The translations under genes and the position numbers were made by a program. From positions 744,001-808,000 of the forward strand of contig NZ_JACSCX010000001.1 in the NCBI RefSeq assembly GCF_014333525.1: a stretch of 64,000 nucleotides of DNA, given 5' to 3'. The notes beneath the pieces were generated by a model. That model saw only the letters and a program-made list of their open reading frames with translations, was not told where the DNA came from and searched no databases. Below, piece by piece: positions 42,600-49,300 of this stretch (position 1 is the first letter of the stretch; every line of letters starts with the position of its first letter). The DNA is from Hymenobacter puniceus (lineage in GTDB: Bacteria; Bacteroidota; Bacteroidia; Cytophagales; Hymenobacteraceae).

Positions 42600-43442
42600 A
42601 TGATAAAAAAGCTACTGCTGATAGTTGTAAGTACAGGAGCTACGCAACTTGCAGGCGTTGCCCAAACAGTGAAAGTTGGTATAAAAGCCGGCGCCAGCTT
42701 GTCTAATGGTGTTGGGGCTGATGTAAGCCAGAGCCGCCTCAGATTGGGCTGGCATGCTGGTAGCATGGCTCAAATTAAGTTCAGCGAGAATATAGGCATA
42801 CAGGCAGAAGCGCATTACTCGCTGAAGGGCGACAAGTCTGAGAAGTATGCCCCTAGCATCAGCCATCGGCTGGCATATCTTGATGTTCCGGTGCTGCTAC
42901 AATACACGCTGGATGATATTTTTCTGGAAGCCGGACCTACTATCAGCCATTTACTGGCCGTGAAGCCCAATGACCCCACACTGTATAGGGTCGGCAAACT
43001 TCCTTTCATTACTTACACCTATGGTTTTGCTGTAGGGTTTGGCTATCAGGATCCATCCGGGCTACAGATGGGCTGGCGCTATACTGCCGACCTTACACCG
43101 CTTTACCGTGATGTTGATTTCTCCGGTGACGTCATCCGAACACGTATTCGCAACAGCACGCTGCAGTTTTATATGGGGGCCTTATTCAAGCCAGAGCAAG
43201 TTGGGCGCGCAACGGCAGCTGCCGGTACTGCTACCTGGCGAGGCAGTAAAAACCTGGTGCGTGGGACCGGTCGTCTACTGTTTACGAAGGTTCCAGCGCT
43301 AATTTTTCGGGGTGCTGGCTTTTTGTTTTATCGAGGGCCTGGTAAACTGGTAGAAGCCGTACGGAGTGCTAATCAGAAGAATGCTAATGCCAGTGAGCAG
43401 CCTACTGCGCCACCTGCACTGCCAGCAGCACCACTTAAATAA
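42600..43442 (+). CDS. Outer-membrane barrel protein with extra RGxG-rich C-terminal tail (paralogue 3)
   Basis: 280 residues from ATG 42600 (MIKKLLLIVVSTGATQLAGV, signal peptide), then the family start VKVGIKAGASLSNGVG and segments QAEAHYSLKGDKSEKY, RLAYLDVPVLLQYTLDD and IFLEAGPTISHLLAV. The barrel seems to end near residue 200 (TLQFYMGALF). About 75 residues follow that the paralogues lack: basic and hydrophobic with three RGxG repeats (VRGTGRLLF, FRGAGFLFY, YRGPGKLVE), then an Ala/Pro tail. The final codons and the stop lie in the arm of a 68-bp palindrome. A near -7 box TTTCTTTG ends 2 nt before the ATG. Confidence 0.85.
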   Translation: MIKKLLLIVVSTGATQLAGVAQTVKVGIKAGASLSNGVGADVSQSRLRLGWHAGSMAQIKFSENIGIQAEAHYSLKGDKSEKYAPSISHRLAYLDVPVLLQYTLDDIFLEAGPTISHLLAVKPNDPTLYRVGKLPFITYTYGFAVGFGYQDPSGLQMGWRYTADLTPLYRDVDFSGDVIRTRIRNSTLQFYMGALFKPEQVGRATAAAGTATWRGSKNLVRGTGRLLFTKVPALIFRGAGFLFYRGPGKLVEAVRSANQKNANASEQPTAPPALPAAPLK

Positions 43443-43491
43443 AAGCGGCTCCCAATGCATTGGGAGCCGCTTTTATTTAAGTGGTGCTGCT
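43424..43491. terminator. 68-bp perfect palindrome spanning a stop codon, bidirectional terminator
   Basis: From 43424 to 43491 both halves (34 bp each) are exact reverse complements with no spacer, centred on AATG|CATT. The left arm encodes the last five residues and TAA of barrel paralogue 3; the core AAAAGCGGCTCCCAATG is a normal terminator stem. It ends 6 nt before the convergent dipeptidase stop. Confidence 0.92.
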
Positions 43492-43496
43492 AGCCT

Positions 43497-44861
43497 CTAC
43501 GCCTTCATGGCTGCCGCGTAGTTGCGGAAGAAGTGCGGAATAGTTTCGATGCCTTTCAGGAAGTTGAAGACGCCGTAGTGCTCGTTGGGTGAGTGGATGG
43601 CGTCGGAATCGAGGCCGAAACCGAACAGCACGGTATCCACGCCCAGCTCGCTCTTGAACATGGCCACAATCGGGATGGAGCCGCCGCCGCGCGTCGGAAT
43701 CGGGCGCTTGCCGAAGGTGGTTTCCATGGCGTCGGCCGCGGCTTTGTAGGCTACCGAGTCGGTAGGCGTCACGACGGGCTCCCCGCCGTGGTGGGGCTTC
43801 ACTACCACCGTCACGCCGGCCGGGGCAATGCGGGTGAAGTGCTGCTGGAACAGAGCCGTAATTTCGTCAGAGGTCTGGCTGGGCACCAGGCGCATCGAAA
43901 TCTTGGCAAAGGCCTTGGAGGCAATAACCGTTTTAGCGCCCTCGCCGGTGTAGCCGCCCCAGATGCCGTTCACGTCCAGCGTGGGCCGGATGCCGATGCG
44001 CTCCACGGTGGTATAGTCTTTCTCACCGTACACGTCTTTCAGGCCAATGCTCTGCTTGAACTCGTCGTCGGAGTGTGGCACGCGGTTCAGTTCGGCGCGC
44101 TCCTCGGCACTCAGCACGGCTACGTTGTTGTAGAACTCGGGGATGGTAATGTGGTTGTTTTCGTCGTGCAGCGAGGCAATCATCTTGCAGAGCACGTTGA
44201 TGGGGTTGGGCACGGCGCCGCCGTAGATGCCGGAGTGCAGGTCGCGGTTGGGGCCCGTCACTTCCACTTCGTGGTAGCTCAGGCCGCGCAAGCCCACCTC
44301 AATGCTGGGCGCGTCATTGGCGAGCATGCCGGTATCGGAAATCAGGATGACGTCGGCCTTCAGCTTTTCCTTGTTGGCGCGCACGAAGATGCCCAAGTTG
44401 CTGGAGCCGATTTCCTCTTCGCCTTCCACCATCACCTTCACGTTGCAGGGCAGGCCACCATCCAGGTTCATCAGCTCCAGGGCCTTCACGTGCATGTACA
44501 CCTGGCCTTTGTCGTCGCAGGCGCCGCGGGCGTAGATCTTCTCGTTTTTGATAACGGGCTCGAACGGCGGCGAATCCCAAAGCTCATACGGGTCGGCGGG
44601 CTGCACGTCGTAGTGGCCATACACGAGCACCGTAGGCAAACTGGGGTCGATGATTTTCTCGCCGTAAACGATGGGGTTGCCGGCCGTGGGGCACAGCTCC
44701 ACGTTGTCGAGGCCTACTTCTTCGAAGCGGGTTTTTAGAAACTCCGCGGCCTTCAGCACGTCGCCGTGGAACTTGGGGTCGGCCGAAACCGAGGGAATAC
44801 GCAGCCAGTCGAGCAGTTCGCTCAGAAAACGGTCTTGGTGCTGTTCGAGGAGAGAAGCCAT
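43497..44861 (-). CDS. M20-family dipeptidase
   Basis: 454 residues from ATG 44861 (MASLLEQHQDRFLSELLDWL). The metal-binding set is complete: VLVYGHYDVQPADP (about 80-93), ARGACDDKGQVYMHVKALE, VMVEGEEEIGSSNLG (about 145) and the late His in DAIHSPNEHYGVFNF near the end. A lid domain with GGAVPNPINVLCKMIASL lies between. It hydrolyses di- or tripeptides in the cytoplasm, using two metal ions. A longer frame to 44933 precedes a weak -7 box (TACCTTTA, 44893-44900), so the shorter start is taken. It is convergent with the barrel array. Confidence 0.95.
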   Translation of the reverse strand: MASLLEQHQDRFLSELLDWLRIPSVSADPKFHGDVLKAAEFLKTRFEEVGLDNVELCPTAGNPIVYGEKIIDPSLPTVLVYGHYDVQPADPYELWDSPPFEPVIKNEKIYARGACDDKGQVYMHVKALELMNLDGGLPCNVKVMVEGEEEIGSSNLGIFVRANKEKLKADVILISDTGMLANDAPSIEVGLRGLSYHEVEVTGPNRDLHSGIYGGAVPNPINVLCKMIASLHDENNHITIPEFYNNVAVLSAEERAELNRVPHSDDEFKQSIGLKDVYGEKDYTTVERIGIRPTLDVNGIWGGYTGEGAKTVIASKAFAKISMRLVPSQTSDEITALFQQHFTRIAPAGVTVVVKPHHGGEPVVTPTDSVAYKAAADAMETTFGKRPIPTRGGGSIPIVAMFKSELGVDTVLFGFGLDSDAIHSPNEHYGVFNFLKGIETIPHFFRNYAAAMKA

Positions 44862-44936
44862 GCGGGAAGCGGGGTTAGTGGGAATTCGGGGGTAAAGGTA
44901 GTTGAGAGGCAGCATATGCTGTAATCGAAGCAATAG

Positions 44937-45437
44937 CTACTTGCTTATATACATATCATTAGCCTTTATAACGTTCATCATACCACCATATAAATATATT
45001 TTCATTACCTCAGGATCATAAAATACATTTTCGTGGCACTCGACGGTATCACCATTAGCTCCTATTTTCATAATAGGTTCGTAACTTTTTAGATTGCTAT
45101 TCACAAAACTCTTGATAAAATTAGACACTTTAGCCTTTTCACAGTCACTATGCTTTATCAGAATAGAATCCCCATATGCATTCATCACAGCACATGGCCG
45201 CATTATATCAATAAATTCTCTATGTATAAAAGAAGACATTTCAATACTTGTAGTATCATTTGACTTGCTTATTTTAATATAATAAACAGCATCTTTTAAA
45301 TTATTTCTCTTCATATATGACTTAATTTCATATTTAACGTATTCGCTTTTAAATTCTGGATATTTATCTAAATCTGTTTTCATATCCGCACAGGACATGC
45401 ACAAAAGCAATAAAATACTACAGACCTTAGGTGACAT
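44937..45437 (-). CDS. AT-rich lipoprotein gene of unknown function
   Basis: 166 residues from ATG 45437; signal peptide MSPKVCSILLLLCMSC ends in lipobox LCMSC (Cys about residue 16). The mature part is rich in Lys, Asn, Ile, Ser and Tyr (KYPEFKSEYVKYEIKSYMKR, YYIKISKSNDTTSIEMSS, VMKIYLYGGMMNVIKAND). The gene is visibly AT-rich compared with everything around it, and its codons end mostly in A or T, as in low-GC Bacteroidota. This points to recent transfer. No domain was recognised. The frame remains open upstream to 45623 inside plsY sequence, which is not coding for it. Confidence 0.8.
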   Translation of the reverse strand: MSPKVCSILLLLCMSCADMKTDLDKYPEFKSEYVKYEIKSYMKRNNLKDAVYYIKISKSNDTTSIEMSSFIHREFIDIMRPCAVMNAYGDSILIKHSDCEKAKVSNFIKSFVNSNLKSYEPIMKIGANGDTVECHENVFYDPEVMKIYLYGGMMNVIKANDMYISK

Positions 45438-45459
45438 ATTACTATTTATGAAAAGGCAA

Positions 45460-46101
45460 TTACTTCCGCTTCCACGGCAGCGGCACGCGGCTTTCGGTGC
45501 CGCTGCGCAGCCGCCCGATGTTGGCGCGGTGGGTGTAGACGAGCAGCGCCGCCAGAATAAACCCGAACCACACCAGCAGCGGGTTTTGCGGCCGAAACGC
45601 CGGTAGCAGCTGTAGCAGCGCAAACGCCACCCCAGCCGACATGCTGCTCAACGACACGTACTGCGTGGTAGCCAGCACCGCCAGAAACACCAGCACGCAC
45701 ACGCCCACCGTGGCGGGCGCAATGGCCAGCATCATGCCCAGCACCGTGGCCACGCCCTTGCCGCCCCTGAACCCCGCAAACACCGGGTAGATATGCCCCA
45801 CAATGGCCAGAATGCCACACGCCAGCTGGAAATACAGCAGCTGACCGGGCGTGATGGCGCCCTGATTGAGCATCACCTGGGCCAGCGAAGTAGCGGCCCA
45901 GCCTTTCAGCACGTCGATGGCCATAACGAAGGAGCCGGGCTTCTTGCCCAGCACCCGGAAGGTGTTGGTGGCGCCGGCGTTGCCGGAGCCATGCTCCCGG
46001 ATATCGAGGCCGAAAAAGCGCTGCCCCACCCACAGCGCCGTGGGAATGGAGCCGAGCAGGTAGGCGGCCAGCAGCAGGCCGAGGATGATAGCAAGATTCA
46101 T
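45460..46101 (-). CDS. plsY: Glycerol-3-phosphate acyltransferase PlsY
   Basis: 213 residues from ATG 46101 (MNLAIILGLLLAAYLLGSIP). It is an integral membrane protein of about seven helices. The three PlsY motifs are visible: GSIPTALWVG (about 17), SGNAGATNTFRVLGKKPG (about 38-55) and GFRGGKGVATVLG (about 105). The enzyme moves acyl groups from acyl phosphate to glycerol 3-phosphate, the first step of phospholipid synthesis. A perfect TATCTTTG box lies 23 nt upstream. The AT-rich lipoprotein gene starts 22 nt after its stop on the same strand and could be co-transcribed. Confidence 0.95.
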   Translation of the reverse strand: MNLAIILGLLLAAYLLGSIPTALWVGQRFFGLDIREHGSGNAGATNTFRVLGKKPGSFVMAIDVLKGWAATSLAQVMLNQGAITPGQLLYFQLACGILAIVGHIYPVFAGFRGGKGVATVLGMMLAIAPATVGVCVLVFLAVLATTQYVSLSSMSAGVAFALLQLLPAFRPQNPLLVWFGFILAALLVYTHRANIGRLRSGTESRVPLPWKRK

Positions 46102-46124
46102 GGGCGGGAAGAGCGAGAGAAGGC

Positions 46125-46132
46125 CAAAGATA
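46125..46132 (-). promoter_or_regulatory. plsY promoter -7 element (TATCTTTG)
   Basis: Perfect TAnnTTTG on the minus strand, 23 nt upstream of ATG 46101; it also supports that start over a longer frame beginning at 46218. Confidence 0.65.
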
Positions 46133-46200
46133 GAAAGTGCAGCATACGCTTCCGCACGCCGTACGACTGAAGCCCATCCTCCCGGTCCGACGGTAGCAGC

Positions 46201-46291
46201 CGTCCGACCGGTTGCCACCAGCTGCTGTTGTTTGCGTGGGCCTGATTCGGGCAGCGGCCGGCAGGTGGCGCGTACGACAACCGGTCGGACG
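46201..46291. repeat. Inverted repeat between plsY and the giant-protein gene
   Basis: CGTCCGACCGGTTG (46201-46214) and its exact reverse complement (46278-46291) are 63 nt apart. The octamer CGTACGAC occurs at 46160 and 46271 and variants GTCCGACGG and GTCGGACGCC lie nearby, so the 273-bp gap is a nest of related inverted and direct repeats. No gene is seen. Confidence 0.7.
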
Positions 46292-46342
46292 CCAGTGGCG
46301 TCGGGCCGGGAGCAGGAAACCCGAAAACTACAAAACGCAAAA

Positions 46343-46366
46343 CGCCCCGGCTTGGGAGCCGGGGCG
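46343..46366 (-). terminator. Terminator after the giant-protein gene
   Basis: CGCCCCGGC and GCCGGGGCG form a 9-bp stem around a 6-nt loop just downstream of the 1786-codon gene; no long T run is seen on the minus strand. Confidence 0.65.
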
Positions 46367-46374
46367 CTGGTTGC

Positions 46375-49300
46375 TTACGAGTCGCCGAAGGGGTCGTCTT
46401 CTTTGGACTTCTTCTTCTTGGCGTCCTCTTTGGCTTTCTTCTCTTCTTCTTTCTTCAGCCGCTCGGCTTCCTTTTTGGCCTGCTTCGGGTCGACGGCGGG
46501 CTCATCGTTGGCGGCGGGCTCGGCAGCTACCGGCTCGGCGGCTTTCTTGGGCTTCTTGCTGGTGTCTTCCACCGGCGTTTCGTCGGCGCCAAAAGCGGCT
46601 TCCTCTTTCTTGTTCTTCTTCTTTTTCTCTACTGGCGCTTCCTCAATCGGCATGCCGTCGGCGTCGAAGGCGGGCTCGTTGCCTTTCTTCTTTTTCTTCT
46701 TGCCGTTATCCTGGTCGAAGTCGAAGTTGCCGGTGCTCTGCGCCGCCGACGATATCGGCGCCTTGATCTTCTTGGGGTCTTCGCGCAGGTAGTCTTTGCG
46801 GAAGTGCGTCAGGTACTGCTGCACCTCCTGGTCGTCGCCGAGGAAGAAGCCATACTGCGTGGCCGTGTTGTAGTCGCCTTTGGCGGCGCGGCCCACAATT
46901 TCGTCAAAAGAGCCGTGCTGGGCCTTGGCCAGCAACGCCGTGCCCGAGTACTTCAGGAAGTACCAGGTCTGGGGTTCGGCTTCCAGGTAGAGGTTCACCT
47001 CGTCGGTGTTGTTTTCGCCTTTCCGGATTTCAATGTAGCCGTCAATCAGCGCGTTCAAATCCTTCTTACCGATGCTCACGAGGCCAATCTTGCCCACCGA
47101 GTGCCAAGCCTTGAACTTCTCGTTCCAACGCAGATTCACCTTGTTGAGCACCACCGTGTGCAGCAACTTGGGCGAGAGTTTCTGCAGCGGCTCGTACTTG
47201 CCGCGGCGCTCGGCGTAGCTCTGCACGCCCTTGTTGCCCATGAACTCGGCCAGCTTGTATAGCTCTTCCTGCGAGCCGTCGAGGGCTTCGGGGGCGCCTT
47301 TGGTGTTGGTAGCCATGTCGGTGGCCATGGCTTCCACGGCTTTCTCCGGCAGGTTGATGTCGAAGGTCAGGAAGCTGTTGATGGAGTAGCGGTTGCTATC
47401 GGGGCGGGCGGTGCCCACGCCCGAGGCCGTGATGCCGTAGTCTTTGCTGGAGTTGATGAAGTTGAGCTTGCCGCGGAAGCTCAGCGCCGACGACGAATCA
47501 ATGAAGCTCAGCACCGAGCCTTCGTATTGGTTGGGGTCGGCCAGATCGTGATTGGCAATGGTATACACGCCTTTTTTCTGGTCGAAAGCCAGCGTGCCGC
47601 CCGCCTGGAAGAAGTTCCGGTCGATGATATCGGGCTTGGGGCCGGCAAACAGCGGGTATACCTTGCCGGTGCCATCCGACAGGAACAGGCCCGTAAACAG
47701 GTTGTCGTCGGCGGCCTTCACGCCGGGCTCCGGAATGCGCAGCCGGATGGCTTTCGGGTCAATGGAGTCCTGCACCGCAAACCACTCGGCAGCGGTAGGC
47801 ACCTTACTGAACTCCAGCCGCGCCTGCCCATCGAAGATGAAGCCTTTGCGTTTGGAGCTCATGTTCACGCCGCCCCGGTAGGCAATGCGCGGAGCCAAAT
47901 GGAACTTGTCTTTGGCATCGATGGTGGCCACGGCCGTAGTGGGCGGCGACAGGGGCGCACCGCTGTTGTCGTCGCCGCGCTTGAGCAGGCCCGCTTTTTT
48001 GGCGGCTACCGGCTTAGTGCCTTTCGCCGTAGCCATGCCCACCGCCGCCGAGTCGATCTGGAAGTTGGCGAACTTGATGGCAAACGAGTCGGCGGAGGCG
48101 TTTTTGTAGCTATACAGTGCGTTGCCGGTGAAGGCGTTGCGCGACAACACCTTGATTTCGCCCTGGTAGAGCTTGTGGAACTTGGCTAGTGTGTCCATCA
48201 CAATGCCCGCGTTCTGGAAGGTGCGCATCTGAGCGTTGGCCAGCACATACACCTTGCTGGAGTCCGGCGAAATCCAGGCGTCGGCGGAGGCAATGTAGGG
48301 CACACCGCCGGCCACGAGGCGGTAGCGGGCCAGATCATACTGGCCGGTAGCGGCCCGGAATTTCAGGCCGTTCTGGTCTTTGCGGGTCGAGTAGAAGTAG
48401 GAGCGCGTGGAGTCGGCGCCGGGCGCTACCTTCAGCTGCACCAGCTTCTTTTTGAAGTCCCAGACGCCGCCCGACAGCGTGGTTTTGTAGTCGGAATACG
48501 GCAGGTCGATGCTGGACTTGTTGTCGTCGCTTTCGCGGGCAAAGACGGTGTTGCCGTTTTTCACGTCGTAGGCAAAGGCCACGTTGTTGGCCGTCAGGGC
48601 CGGCTTGTTGGGCTCGGCCGACTTGATGCTGAGCGTGGACTGCTTGCCACTATAGCTGGTGGGCTTGAAGGCAATCTGGGTGGAGCGGATAAATGACTGG
48701 GGCCCTTCGATGCGGCCGTCGCCGTAGAGGCCGCCCGGCGTGAGCGTAGCCACACCTTTGAAGCCGTACTGGTCGCCGTAGAGCAGCATAGGCTTGCCCT
48801 GCGTTCCGGCCTGGGTGCTCAAATACATCGAGTCCTGCTTGATGGCCCACTTCATCTGGTAGCCCGGCGGCAGGTTCACCTTCGTAAACTCAGTACCGTT
48901 CAGTGGCCCCGGCAGAATGGTGCCGGCCTTGCCCACCGTTACCACGGAGTCTCTGTAGAAAATAAACTGGTCGGAGCTGAGTGTGCTGGTGAGGTACTTC
49001 ACGTCGCCGATGCCCTGGATGCCGCGGTTGCTCATCTTCACCTTGTTAAACAGGCGGCCCTTACCACCGTATAGCGGCACGCCTTCTTTGGGCAGGTCGT
49101 AGGTGAAGCCCAGCGAGCCATCTTCCTGCAGACTGAGCTTGGTTTTCATGTCGGGCATGATGCCGCCACTCACGAACGTGCCTTTGAAACCCACCGCCGA
49201 GCGGTTTTTGTTGTTGAGCGAGTCGAGCTTGAACGGCGGAATATCGAAGTACACCGTCGTGTCGTAGGCGCCGCCCAGTACCTCGGGCTTGTCGAAGTAC

